From contig NZ_PPTR01000006.1 of the NCBI RefSeq assembly GCF_003339845.1, positions 62,001 through 126,000 of the forward strand: a stretch of 64,000 nt of DNA, read 5' to 3'. A program made the translations under genes and the position numbers. This stretch comes from Gordonibacter sp. 28C (lineage in GTDB: Bacteria > Actinomycetota > Coriobacteriia > Coriobacteriales > Eggerthellaceae). Below the pieces are notes generated by a model that worked only from the letters and a program-made list of their open reading frames with translations, was not told the DNA's origin and did no database searches. Positions 1 through 7,881 of the stretch are shown piece by piece (position 1 is the first letter of the stretch; each line of letters starts with the position of its first letter).

Positions 1-14
1 AGCAGAGCGCGGAG

Positions 15-43
15 CGCGTAGTCGAAGAATCTTCGACTACGCG
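15..43. repeat. Perfect 14-bp inverted repeat (hairpin)
   Basis: Arms at 15-28 and 30-43 are perfectly complementary around a single central base, and the stem contains the word GTCGAAGA. A related sequence (AGTCGAAGGATCTTCG) forms the inner stem of the element at 59290-59404, so this looks like a member of a dispersed intergenic repeat family. It lies upstream of the first gene and has no T-tract, so it is not an obvious terminator. Confidence 0.6.
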
Positions 44-163
44 GGACCCCCTTCGTTGGAGATCCTTCGGCCTCGGCCTTCGGCTCGGGCGGCGCGCGCT
101 TGATGGGATTTGGCGGAGGGTGCATACTACGGGAAATCTCTATCGGCGTTGGAAGGAGGCTCG

Positions 164-1066
164 GTGCGCTCGCAGGCGGTCGGATACGCGCTTGCCGTGA
201 TCCAGGCGGTCCTCTACTCGACGATGGGGGTCATCGGCAAGTACCTGTTCGGCACGGGGCTGGAACCGCCGCAGGTCATGGTGCTGCGCTTCAGCCTGAC
301 GTTCGTCATGCTGGGCGCCTTCCTTATCGTGTGGCGCAGGCAGCCGCTTTTCAGCCGCCAGCCGCTCGTGTACGTGCAGGGTGTGTTCTTCGTGGGCAGC
401 GCGCTTCTGTACTTCATGGCGGTGAACGAGATCACCGCCGGCCTGGCCACCGTCATCCTCTACGCGTACCCCGCCGTCGTGGCGCTCATGGGGACGCTCG
501 TTTTTCGCGAGCGCCTCACGAAGAGGATCGTGGCCGCGCTCGTGCTGGCCATGGCCGGCGTCGTGCTCATATCGGGCGTGCTGCCGGGATCCGACCTGCG
601 GCTGTCCCCGCTCGGGGTGCTGTACGGCGTGGGAGCCTGCCTGACGTTCGCCGTCTACTCCGTGCTGGGACAGAAGGCCGTGAAGAAAGACGGCACCTTC
701 ACCATCACGTTCTCGCTCACGGCCGTAAGCCTGGCGGTGCTGGCCGTGTCGTTTCCCGCTACGTTTCCCACCATGCTCGACCTGACGCCCGAACAGCTGG
801 GGCTGGGCGCGGCCATGGCGCTGTTCAACACCATCATCCCCGTCGCGATCCTGCTCGTGTCCATCAAGATCATCGGCGCGACCAAGGCGTCGCTCGTGGG
901 CACGTCCGAAACGCCGTTCTCGCTGCTTTTCGCCTACCTCGTGCTGGGCGAGACGCTCACGGCTCTGCAAGGGCTCGGCTGCGTGCTCGTCGTCGCGTCG
1001 ATCTTCGTGGTGACGCTGCCGGGGCGAAAGGGGCACGAACGGCGGGGCGGGATCGCGGAGAAGTAA
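164..1066 (+). CDS. DMT-superfamily (EamA) transporter
   Basis: This encodes a roughly 300-residue, very hydrophobic protein of the drug/metabolite transporter superfamily. It shows the usual two EamA repeats of about five membrane segments each, with the typical motif of a second-half repeat (LVGTSETPFSLLFAYLVLGE) near residues 245-265. Such proteins export metabolites or amino acids across the inner membrane; the substrate cannot be read from sequence. I chose the GTG at 164 because GGAAGGAGG (151-159) lies just upstream; the reading frame stays open further 5' from TTG codons without ribosome sites. It stands alone, with no partner in the same operon. Confidence 0.8.
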   Translation: MRSQAVGYALAVIQAVLYSTMGVIGKYLFGTGLEPPQVMVLRFSLTFVMLGAFLIVWRRQPLFSRQPLVYVQGVFFVGSALLYFMAVNEITAGLATVILYAYPAVVALMGTLVFRERLTKRIVAALVLAMAGVVLISGVLPGSDLRLSPLGVLYGVGACLTFAVYSVLGQKAVKKDGTFTITFSLTAVSLAVLAVSFPATFPTMLDLTPEQLGLGAAMALFNTIIPVAILLVSIKIIGATKASLVGTSETPFSLLFAYLVLGETLTALQGLGCVLVVASIFVVTLPGRKGHERRGGIAEK

Positions 1067-1276
1067 AACTGTCGCAACGAAGAGGATCGACGAGCGAGCT
1101 GAAGAAAGCTATGCGGTCATCAATAACGATCATCGGCGGATCATGCTGCTTCCTAACAAAAAATCAGGCTGACTTTAATCGAGTCGGAAACTGAAAACGC
1201 CAAAACACTTCGTTTCGGGCCGCTCTTGTAAACATTGACGAGCTGCTGGCAAATTATCAGTTACATGCCCACAAGT

Positions 1277-1313
1277 GCCGCGTACCCTTCGCGGGAGGCG
1301 CGGCGTTCTTTTT
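1277..1313 (+). terminator. Likely intrinsic terminator in the 1067-1382 gap
   Basis: GCCGCG (1277-1282) pairs with CGCGGC (1299-1304), with a short inner CCC/GGG stem, and is followed by GTTCTTTTT. It sits in a 316-bp gap between the DMT transporter and the sigma-factor gene. It may end the transporter transcript or act as an attenuator in the sigma-factor leader, since it lies about 70 bp before that start. Apart from this hairpin I see no gene in the gap. Confidence 0.5.
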
Positions 1314-1382
1314 CGCACTCTTTTCCATCCTCCGAAACATGCGGGCTTTCTGAATCGTATGCTTCTTCAAGGAGGTGAAAAC

Positions 1383-2033
1383 ATGCCGAACCACGATGAT
1401 CGAACGGACGCGGAGGCGTTTCTCAGGCAGGCCATGGCCGATTGGGGCGACGCGGTGTACCGGCTGGCGCTCAGCCAGACGCGATCGCGCGCCGATGCGG
1501 AGGACGTGTACCAGGACGTGTTCTTGCGCCTGCACAACGACGCCACGCAGTTCGAGAGCTCCGAGCACGTGAAGGCATGGCTGCTGCGCGTGACCGTGAA
1601 CCGCTGCCGCGATCTGGCACGATCGGGCTGGAAGCGCCGCACCGTCGCCCTCGACCCCGAATGGGACGCACCCGACACTCCCGCGCGCGACGACGAGGAT
1701 GCCGCTGTGTGGGACGCCGTGGGCCAACTACCCGAGCAGCAGCGCACGGCCGTGCACCTGCACTACGTGGAGGGGTATTCCACCGACGAGATCGCACGCG
1801 CGCTCGACTGCCGGCCCGCGACGGCCCGCACCTGGCTGTTCCGCGCTCGAGCGCGCATCAAGGAGCTGCTAGAAGGCGACATATCCGAAGAAGGGTCGCC
1901 AGCCGAGCCTGAAGCGACCGGGCAACCCGACTCGCCGACCAAGCCCCGTCCGCCCAACATCAGCGGCTTGCGCTGCGCGGACCAACCCCAACCGATTCCC
2001 TCCATCCTCCCTTCGAAAGGAGGCCTTTCATGA
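1383..2033 (+). CDS. ECF-type RNA polymerase sigma factor
   Basis: The 216-residue protein has a sigma-70 region 2 (about residues 20-85, with DAEDVYQDVFLRL and the HVKAWLLRVTVNRCRD core) and region 4 (about 108-164, LPEQQRTAVHLHYVEGYSTDEIA followed by the recognition helix), with nothing between them, as in extracytoplasmic-function sigma factors. It directs RNA polymerase to a small stress or envelope regulon. The start at 1383 has a strong AAGGAGGTG ribosome site. Residues from about 165 form an unusual Pro/Ser-rich tail. The stop overlaps the next start (ATGA), so the two are translationally coupled and the downstream product is the probable regulator of this factor. Confidence 0.85.
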   Translation: MPNHDDRTDAEAFLRQAMADWGDAVYRLALSQTRSRADAEDVYQDVFLRLHNDATQFESSEHVKAWLLRVTVNRCRDLARSGWKRRTVALDPEWDAPDTPARDDEDAAVWDAVGQLPEQQRTAVHLHYVEGYSTDEIARALDCRPATARTWLFRARARIKELLEGDISEEGSPAEPEATGQPDSPTKPRPPNISGLRCADQPQPIPSILPSKGGLS

Positions 2034-3079
2034 ACGAAGATCCCCTGAACCGCTACCAATCCATGATGAGCGACACCCACGCGCCCGCCCACTTGTCCGA
2101 ACAAGTGCTCGAACAGGCGCGCGCGCAAACGTCCGAAACGCTTCAGCCCGCCAAGGTGGACAGCCCCCATACGCAAGCAGCCGTCACCGCATTCTCCGTG
2201 AAACGCACCCGCGTCAAAGGCTTCGCCATCGCCGCATGCACGGTGTTAGCGCTGGGCTTGGGCGGCACGGCTCTCGCGCTGGGGCTGCCCGGCCTGGCCG
2301 GAAACGGCGACGCCCCGGTGGCTGCCAACTCCTTCCAGCTGGCTGCCTTCGCCGACGAGGGAGCCGAGCCGTCGAACGGCCCCGTAACGCTGAGCTCCGA
2401 AGACTTCGCACCCTCGCGCACATCGGCCGGGCCCTTCTACGACAGAGAGACGGATTCCTACCCGGGCCCCATCGTGGCCTCGCGCGCCTACAATCTCGAC
2501 CTCACGTGCTCGGGCGACAACATCGCCTCCATCACCTACGAGCTGCAAGGCGAGGGCGTATCCTTCAACAACTGGCAGCTTACGCCCGAGTACCTTGAGT
2601 CGAACGGCGAAGTTGAAGTAGGAACCACCGTGGCGACCGCAGATCAGGACAGCACGTTCACCGTCGATTACGACGACCAGGACACGAAAGCGCCCGACAG
2701 CGTGCACCACGAGCTGTTCTTCAACTACACGCTCGATGAGGACGAGATGGCGGTGTGGGATGAATTCCAGGCGAGCACCGCTCGCCCAAGGGTGCCGCGC
2801 GACAGCGCGACCGATGAGGAAATCGCAGCTTGGAACGAAGCGTTCAACAAGTTCGAGCTTGTGCTCGGCCAGCATGATGCCAAGATCATAGCGCAGGCCA
2901 GGATCGCAATCACCGCCACGTTCAAGGACGGCACGACCGCAACCAAAACCTACCGCCTCACCCCCGTGGACAACTTCGAGCAAGCGTACTCCGAGTATCT
3001 CGCAGTTCGATCCTCCCCCGACGGCGCCACTGCGCCAAACCGCTCCATCCTCTACACGCTCGACGAGGTGACCGGCTAG
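2030..3079 (+). CDS. Membrane-anchored partner of the ECF sigma factor (putative anti-sigma)
   Basis: This 349-residue protein has an N-terminal cytoplasmic segment of about 60 residues, one membrane segment (about 64-86, FAIAACTVLALGLGGTALAL) and a long, acidic extracytoplasmic domain. That topology, and the four-base overlap with the sigma gene, are those of a membrane anti-sigma factor. The zinc anti-sigma motif (HxxxCxxC) is absent, and I recognise no named domain in the outer part, so the role is inferred from context. Expected action: hold the sigma factor at the membrane until an envelope signal is received. A strong terminator follows at 3137. Confidence 0.6.
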   Translation: MNEDPLNRYQSMMSDTHAPAHLSEQVLEQARAQTSETLQPAKVDSPHTQAAVTAFSVKRTRVKGFAIAACTVLALGLGGTALALGLPGLAGNGDAPVAANSFQLAAFADEGAEPSNGPVTLSSEDFAPSRTSAGPFYDRETDSYPGPIVASRAYNLDLTCSGDNIASITYELQGEGVSFNNWQLTPEYLESNGEVEVGTTVATADQDSTFTVDYDDQDTKAPDSVHHELFFNYTLDEDEMAVWDEFQASTARPRVPRDSATDEEIAAWNEAFNKFELVLGQHDAKIIAQARIAITATFKDGTTATKTYRLTPVDNFEQAYSEYLAVRSSPDGATAPNRSILYTLDEVTG

Positions 3080-3136
3080 ACGCCCGCGCTTGGCAAAGCC
3101 GTATTTGCGGAAACAGCGGCCGCGCTCTATGATGTC

Positions 3137-3171
3137 GGGAGCCCGAACGATGTTCGGGCTCCCGTTCTTTT
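3137..3171 (+). terminator. Intrinsic terminator after the sigma/anti-sigma operon
   Basis: A 12-bp perfect stem (GGGAGCCCGAAC with GTTCGGGCTCCC, 3137-3148 and 3152-3163, three-base loop) is followed by GTTCTTTT. It lies 58 bp after the anti-sigma stop and overlaps the upstream leader of the next gene, whose ribosome site begins at 3177. Confidence 0.85.
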
Positions 3172-3188
3172 GCCCAAGGAGCCGCCTC

Positions 3189-3890
3189 ATGAGAATTGCC
3201 GGATTGCAGAAACTGACGTTGCTCGACTATCCCGAGCATACGGCGGCCACCGTGTTCCTTCCGGGCTGCAACTTCCGCTGCCCGTTCTGCCACAACGCCG
3301 CGCTCGTGCTGGATCCGAACGACACGGTCGGCGATACGCCCATCGATGAGTTCTTCGCGCTTCTGGACAAACGGCACGGGCTGCTCGACGGCGTGTGCAT
3401 CACCGGAGGCGAACCGCTGCTCCAGCCCGATCTGGTCGACTTCTGCACGCGCATCAAGCGCGAGGGCTTCGCCGTCAAACTGGACACGAACGGCAGCTTT
3501 CCCGAGGCGCTGCGGGCGCTCGTAGAGACGGAACTCGTGGACTACGTGGCCATGGACGTGAAGAACGCGCCCGAGCGCTATGCGGAAACCGTAGGCGTGC
3601 CCGGCTTCGACGCGGCCCCCATCAGAGAATCGATCGACTACCTGTTGTCGGGCGCCGTGCCCTACGAGTTCCGCACCACCGTCGTGCGCGAGCTGCACGA
3701 GCCCGCCGACCTTGTGGCCCTCTCCCGCTGGATAGCCGGCGCGAGCGCGTGGCACCTGCAAAGCTTCGTCGACGCCGACACCGTGCTCGCCGGAGCGGGC
3801 ACCCTGCACGCCTACGCCCCCGCCGAGCTGGAAGCACTGCTGCCCGAGCTGCAACAGGCCGTCCCCAACACCCGCTTGCGCGGCGTTTGA
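3189..3890 (+). CDS. nrdG: Anaerobic ribonucleotide reductase activating protein (radical SAM)
   Basis: The 233-residue product carries the radical-SAM cluster motif CNFRCPFC (Cys27, Cys31, Cys34), then a GGEPLLQ SAM-binding motif near residue 78 (TGGEPLLQPDL). The opening RIAGLQKLTLLDYPEH is typical of the NrdG2-type activases. These enzymes cleave S-adenosylmethionine to install the glycyl radical on NrdD. The start at 3189 follows AAGGAG by seven bases. The partner nrdD lies 0.9 kb away on the opposite strand, facing this gene, rather than in an operon with it. Related activases for other glycyl-radical enzymes cannot be excluded, but the presence of nrdD makes NrdG the best reading. Confidence 0.85.
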   Translation: MRIAGLQKLTLLDYPEHTAATVFLPGCNFRCPFCHNAALVLDPNDTVGDTPIDEFFALLDKRHGLLDGVCITGGEPLLQPDLVDFCTRIKREGFAVKLDTNGSFPEALRALVETELVDYVAMDVKNAPERYAETVGVPGFDAAPIRESIDYLLSGAVPYEFRTTVVRELHEPADLVALSRWIAGASAWHLQSFVDADTVLAGAGTLHAYAPAELEALLPELQQAVPNTRLRGV

Positions 3891-4027
3891 TCAGCCGAGT
3901 CCCCAACCAAGTATTAAACCAAAATCGGCATCCCACGGCGCGGCATCTGACGGCGGCTTGGCACAGCACGATCCGAAGCGGACCGCGTAGTCCCCGGTTT
4001 TGCAGTGAGATCTGGCAATGCTGCTAA

Positions 4028-4156
4028 AAAAAGACGTTTGTGAACGATTATTTTGAAGTAATTATATATAAGTAATATTATCATTTTATAAAACCCCAAT
4101 TGAAAGGTTCGCTGCTTATATTATCCTCGCATACGATCATGCACAAACGTCTTTTT
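4028..4156. repeat. Foldback element 1 (15-bp arms, 99-bp interior)
   Basis: Arms 4028-4042 (AAAAAGACGTTTGTG) and 4142-4156 are perfectly complementary. Similarity continues weakly beyond the A-run (CTGCT). The interior is strikingly AT-rich for this genome (for example 4040-4110). It occupies the 3891-4827 gap between nrdG and nrdD, which otherwise holds the 27-bp palindromes and no convincing gene. Confidence 0.6.
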
Positions 4157-4296
4157 GAAGCAGAAACGCCCGCCAAGGAAGCCTTTTGCCTTTGGACACT
4201 GGCGAACCGTCCATTGTTGTTTGATGGCTTCTTGCATGTAGAAGGTGCGCTTCTTTTCGTCCTCCACACGAATGAGCAGGCGATAGTGAGATCAGC

Positions 4297-4323
4297 AATT
4301 CTGAGCACATTGTGCTCAGAATT
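4297..4323. repeat. 27-bp palindrome, unit 1
   Basis: A perfect palindrome of 13-bp arms around one central base, beginning AATTC and ending GAATT. It is the first of six units of exactly 27 bp in the nrdG-nrdD gap. The variable trinucleotide after the AATTC end is TGA, mirrored as TCA. Confidence 0.8.
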
Positions 4324-4420
4324 GGAAACGTTAAATGCAACTGCGTCATATGCCAAAGATTACATTCGTTGAAACCTTTCCCAAACTCTCTCGTTAATCT
4401 TTTCGACTAAATGATTTTTG

Positions 4421-4470
4421 AATTGCGCACGCAGCGTGTGCGCAATTCGCTACACAGCGTGTAGCGAATT
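4421..4470. repeat. 27-bp palindromes, units 2 and 3 (overlapping)
   Basis: Unit 2 spans 4421-4447 and unit 3 spans 4444-4470; they share the four bases AATT. Variable trinucleotides are CGC/GCG and GCT/AGC. Both have a core close to ACACAGCGTGT, and unit 3 is a perfect 12-bp stem with a 3-base loop. Confidence 0.8.
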
Positions 4471-4608
4471 CAGCGACGCCGAAATGAGGTGTTACCCCCG
4501 TCCTTCTGCCTCGCCGGCGAGCCCCCCCCCGATGCGCTCGCCGCTTGCTCCTTCTTTCTCGGAAGGCATCGCGCCGGACGGCCAGCAGGCCGCCCTTACG
4601 GATGTGCG

Positions 4609-4689
4609 AATTCGGCACGCATCGAGGGCCGAATTCGAGACACCGCATGCCTCGAATCATGCAATTCGGAACACACCGTGTTCCGAATC
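4609..4689. repeat. 27-bp palindromes, units 4, 5 and 6
   Basis: Units lie at 4609-4635, 4632-4658 (again sharing AATT with its neighbour) and 4663-4689. The mirrored trinucleotides are GGC/GCC, GAG/CTC and GGA/TCC. Unit 6 has 11 inner pairs and a 3-base loop; units 4 and 5 have degraded cores but keep the ends and the complementary trinucleotides. Units 5 and 6 end GAATC instead of GAATT. Confidence 0.75.
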
Positions 4690-4702
4690 CCTTCCAACGT
4701 AA

Positions 4703-4733
4703 ACGGGACCGGACTCTTTCGAATCCGATCCCG
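4703..4733 (-). terminator. Possible nrdD terminator
   Basis: Segments 4704-4714 and 4723-4733 pair with two mismatches, and on the minus strand the stem is followed by TTTACG. It lies about 95 bp beyond the nrdD stop. The short T-run makes it a weak terminator call. Confidence 0.4.
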
Positions 4734-4827
4734 CTCTCTATAGGGCGCTAGCTGTCAGTATGCTGGCAATGGGGTGCGATTGTATTCGCCGCGCGCCCTC
4801 TCGTTAATCCGACGCAAGCGTCGGGAA

Positions 4828-7269
4828 CTAAGCAACCACCTGCATCTTCATCTCGTTGATGCGCTGGAAAACCGGGGCCGCGCCGCCGGTGATGGCCACG
4901 GAGCCGTCGGCTCCCACCTCGAGCATCGTGGGGGCCTGCATGATGCGGTAGCGCTGGGCCAGCTCCACGTTCTCCTCGGCCAGCAGCTCTTCGTAGGCGA
5001 TGCCGGCCTCGTCCATCTGGGCGGCGGCATGCTTGCAGTTCGGACAGGTGCGCGTGGCCACCAGGTACAGGCCCGCCGGCAGCGTACTGTGATCGGGCGC
5101 CGGCTCGCCCGCGGCCTCCATGGGCACCGTCACGTGCGTGCCCGCCTGCCCGGCCTGCTCGGCCGCGGCCGTCACCTGCACGCCCTCGCGTGTGAGGTGC
5201 GAGTGCCCCAGGTCGTACTCCACGCGGTCGGCGAACTCCTGGCTCTTGCCGTCGTTCCAGTTCTTCACCGGGCGGTAGTAGCCGGTGATGCGCGAGTACA
5301 CTTCCGTCTCCTCGTGGCAGCACGGGCATTCGTACACCTCGCCGGCGATGTAGCCGTGGTTCTTGCACACGGAGTACGTGGGCGAGATGGTGTAATACGG
5401 CAGCTTGTAGTTCTGGGCGATCTTGTGCACGAGCGTGGCCGTGCTCTGCCAATCGGGCAGCTTCTCGCCCAAAAACGCATGGAACACGGTGCCGGACGTG
5501 TACAGCGTCTGCAGCTCGTCCTGCACGTCGAGCGCGCTGAACACGTCGTCGGTGTATCCCACCGGCAGGTGGGACGAGTTCGTGTAGTAGGGCTTGCCCT
5601 GGTCGTTGGCCGTGACGATGTTGGGGAACTGCTCTTTATCGTGCTTGGCGAAGCGGTACGTGGTGCTCTCGGCCGGCGTGGCCTCCAGGTTGTACAGGTC
5701 GCCGTATTCCTCCTGGTAGTCGGCCAAGCGCTCGCGCATGTGGTTCAGCACGTCCTTCGTGAACGCCTGCGCCGCCTCCTGCGTCATGTCGGCGCGCAGC
5801 CAGCTGGCGTTCAAGCACGCCTCGTTCATGCCCACCAGGCCGATAGTGCTGAAATGGTTCTCGAACGTGCCCAGATAGCGCTTCGTGTACGGGTAGAGGC
5901 CCGCGTCCAACAGGCGCGTGATGACCTCGCGCTTCGTGTGCAGCGAGCGCGCGGACACGTCCATGAGGTAGTTGAGGCGACGGTAGAAGTCGGCCTCGTC
6001 AACCGCCTGGTACGCGATGCGCGGCATGTTGATGGTCACGACGCCGATGGAGCCCGTGGACTCGCCGCTGCCGAAGAACCCGCCCGACTTCTTGCGCAGC
6101 TCGCGCAGGTCGAGCCGCAGGCGGCAGCACATGGAGCGCACGTCGGACGGCTCCATGTCGGAGTTGATGTAGTTGCTGAAATAGGGCGTGCCGTACTTGC
6201 TGGTCATCTCGAACAGCAGCTGGTTGTTCTCGGTTTCGCTCCAGTCGAAGTCGTTCGTGATGGAGTACGTGGGAATGGGGTACTGGAAGCCGCGGCCGTT
6301 CGCGTCGCCCTCGATCATGATCTCGATGAACGCCTTGTTCACCATGTCCATCTCGCGCGCGCAGTCGCCGTAGGTGAAGTCCATCTCCTTGCCGCCCACG
6401 ATGGCCGGCTGGTCGCGCAGGTCGGCCGGGCACACCCAGTCGAGCGTGATGTTGGAAAACGGTGCCTGCGTGCCCCAGCGCGACGGGGTGTTCACGCCGA
6501 ACACGAACGACTCGATGCACTGCTTCGTCTCCTCGTAGCTGAGGCCGTCCTTCTTCACGAACGGCGCGAGGTACGTGTCGAAGCTGCTGAACGCCTGGGC
6601 GCCGGCCCATTCGTTCTGCATGATGCCCAGGAAGTTGACCATCTGGTTGCACAGGCTGGACAGGTGGCTGGCCGGCTTCGACGTGATCTTGCCGGGAACG
6701 CCGCCCAAGCCTTCCTGGATGAGCTGCTTGAGCGACCAGCCCGCGCAGTAGCCCGTGAGCATGGACAGGTCGTGCAGGTGGATGTCAGCGTTGCGGTGGG
6801 CGTTGGCCACCTCGTCGTCGTAGATTTCGGACAGCCAGTAGTTCGCCGTGATGGCGCCGGAGTTCGACAGGATGAGGCCGCCCACGGAGTACGTGACCGT
6901 GGAGTTCTCCTTCACGCGCCAGTCCTCCACCTTGACGTACTGGTCGACGAGATCCTTGTAGTCGAGCAGCGTGGCTTTTGCGTTGCGCACCTTCTCGCGC
7001 TGGCGACGGTAAAGGATGTAGGACTTCGCCACGTCGGCGTAACCGGCCGTGGAGAGCACTTCCTCGACGCTGTCCTGAACGTCCTCGACGCTGATGATGC
7101 CGTCTTCGATGCGGGGCTCGAAGTGGGCGGTCACGTTCAGGGCCAGAAGGTCGATCGTGGAAGGATGGTACTGCTTCTCCAACGCATCGAATGCTTTGGC
7201 TATGGCGGACGATATCTTGGCGATGTCGAATTCCGCGATCTTGCCGTCGCGCTTCTGAACCTGATACAT
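4828..7269 (-). CDS. nrdD: Anaerobic ribonucleoside-triphosphate reductase with fused thioredoxin-like domain
   Basis: This 813-residue class III ribonucleotide reductase makes deoxynucleotides without oxygen. Residues 1-90 form an ATP-cone regulatory domain. The catalytic body follows, with Cys381-Cys382 as likely active-site thiols. Zinc-site cysteines are seen at 635, 648, 650 and 651, and the glycyl-radical loop is R660-ITGY (Gly663). After a linker (about 690-730), residues 731-813 form a thioredoxin/glutaredoxin-like domain with the redox motif C742-PNC-C745 form TCPNC. NrdD2-type enzymes are known to take electrons from NrdH-type redoxins, so this looks like a reductase carrying its own electron donor. 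The start has an AGGAG ribosome site; NrdR-like boxes lie upstream at 7411-7452. Confidence 0.93.
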   Translation of the reverse strand: MYQVQKRDGKIAEFDIAKISSAIAKAFDALEKQYHPSTIDLLALNVTAHFEPRIEDGIISVEDVQDSVEEVLSTAGYADVAKSYILYRRQREKVRNAKATLLDYKDLVDQYVKVEDWRVKENSTVTYSVGGLILSNSGAITANYWLSEIYDDEVANAHRNADIHLHDLSMLTGYCAGWSLKQLIQEGLGGVPGKITSKPASHLSSLCNQMVNFLGIMQNEWAGAQAFSSFDTYLAPFVKKDGLSYEETKQCIESFVFGVNTPSRWGTQAPFSNITLDWVCPADLRDQPAIVGGKEMDFTYGDCAREMDMVNKAFIEIMIEGDANGRGFQYPIPTYSITNDFDWSETENNQLLFEMTSKYGTPYFSNYINSDMEPSDVRSMCCRLRLDLRELRKKSGGFFGSGESTGSIGVVTINMPRIAYQAVDEADFYRRLNYLMDVSARSLHTKREVITRLLDAGLYPYTKRYLGTFENHFSTIGLVGMNEACLNASWLRADMTQEAAQAFTKDVLNHMRERLADYQEEYGDLYNLEATPAESTTYRFAKHDKEQFPNIVTANDQGKPYYTNSSHLPVGYTDDVFSALDVQDELQTLYTSGTVFHAFLGEKLPDWQSTATLVHKIAQNYKLPYYTISPTYSVCKNHGYIAGEVYECPCCHEETEVYSRITGYYRPVKNWNDGKSQEFADRVEYDLGHSHLTREGVQVTAAAEQAGQAGTHVTVPMEAAGEPAPDHSTLPAGLYLVATRTCPNCKHAAAQMDEAGIAYEELLAEENVELAQRYRIMQAPTMLEVGADGSVAITGGAAPVFQRINEMKMQVVA

Positions 7270-7410
7270 GCGGTCTCCTTTGTGCTGTGCTTGCCCTCTT
7301 CAACCTGCGCGCCCGAAAGGCGGCATAAGACTCGACGGCCGCACTGAGTCCGCCGTCGAACGATGAGTTCCACCCTAACAGCGCTATGGGCCCTCGTCAA
7401 TGGATGTCAC

Positions 7411-7452
7411 CCATATGTTGAAGATGAAAACACAACGAACAACAACATATGG
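7411..7452 (-). promoter_or_regulatory. Pair of NrdR-like boxes upstream of nrdD
   Basis: CCATATGTTG (7411-7420) and CAACATATGG (7443-7452) are exact inverted copies of each other. Each matches the core of the NrdR box (CWATATATWG) at 8 of 10 positions. Their start-to-start spacing is 32 bp, about three helical turns, which is the known spacing of paired NrdR boxes. They lie 142-183 bp upstream of the nrdD start. NrdR represses ribonucleotide reductase genes when deoxynucleotides are plentiful. Confidence 0.65.
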
Positions 7453-7720
7453 TAGATTTCACGATCTGGGGTTTTGTGGCGACAGGTGAAGAACCGCTAC
7501 GAAAGACGACCTGCGAGAATAGAACAAACCAACCATTCACCCCGTCCCCAACTCGCAAAATGCGCTTTCGTCGATCCCGTGGATTTCGGCAGGCGGGAGA
7601 GGGCGCTGGAATCCCAAGGCGGCCATGCTGGCGGCCGCAGGCCTGGTGGCGGGAGGGCGCTGCGCGGACTGCCGAACGAGCGGCCGCGAAACGTTTGGAG
7701 CAACTCCGGGCCGCCCAAAA

Positions 7721-7881
7721 AGCACGAAAACGCCCGCAATGTTGCGATCAAAATCGATGAAGGCGCCCATCCCGTCCGCCTCTTAAACAGGCAAAGGCTC
7801 TGAACAGGCGATTCAAGAAGCCCTTGGGCACGAACGCAAATTTGGGCTTTCGAAACGCAACATTGCGGGCGTTTTCGTGCT
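7721..7881. repeat. Foldback element 2 (26-bp perfect arms)
   Basis: Arms 7721-7746 and 7856-7881 are perfectly complementary over 26 bp and are separated by 109 bp. They begin with AGCACGAAAACGCC. The element lies in the 7270-8083 gap between nrdD and a membrane-protein gene. Apart from the NrdR boxes and this element I see no gene there; open frames in the gap look like shadows. Confidence 0.75.

Noticed and set aside
1184-1215. ECF-type promoter (GGAAAC with CGTTTC) before the sigma gene
   Set aside because: Spacing between the two elements is about two or three bases too long for a standard ECF promoter, so I did not call it.
4081-4372. Short overlapping open frames on both strands in the nrdG-nrdD gap
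   Set aside because: The region is AT-rich and includes the foldback arm and a 27-bp palindrome; the frames have no ribosome site or recognisable protein.
4297-4689. CRISPR array
   Set aside because: Repeats are palindromic and differ from unit to unit, spacing is irregular, some units overlap, and no cas gene is near.
4774-7347. Long plus-strand open frame of about 857 codons opposite nrdD
   Set aside because: It is antisense to a complete, motif-rich nrdD. Its composition (His, Arg, Val and Ala runs) is that of a GC-rich shadow frame.
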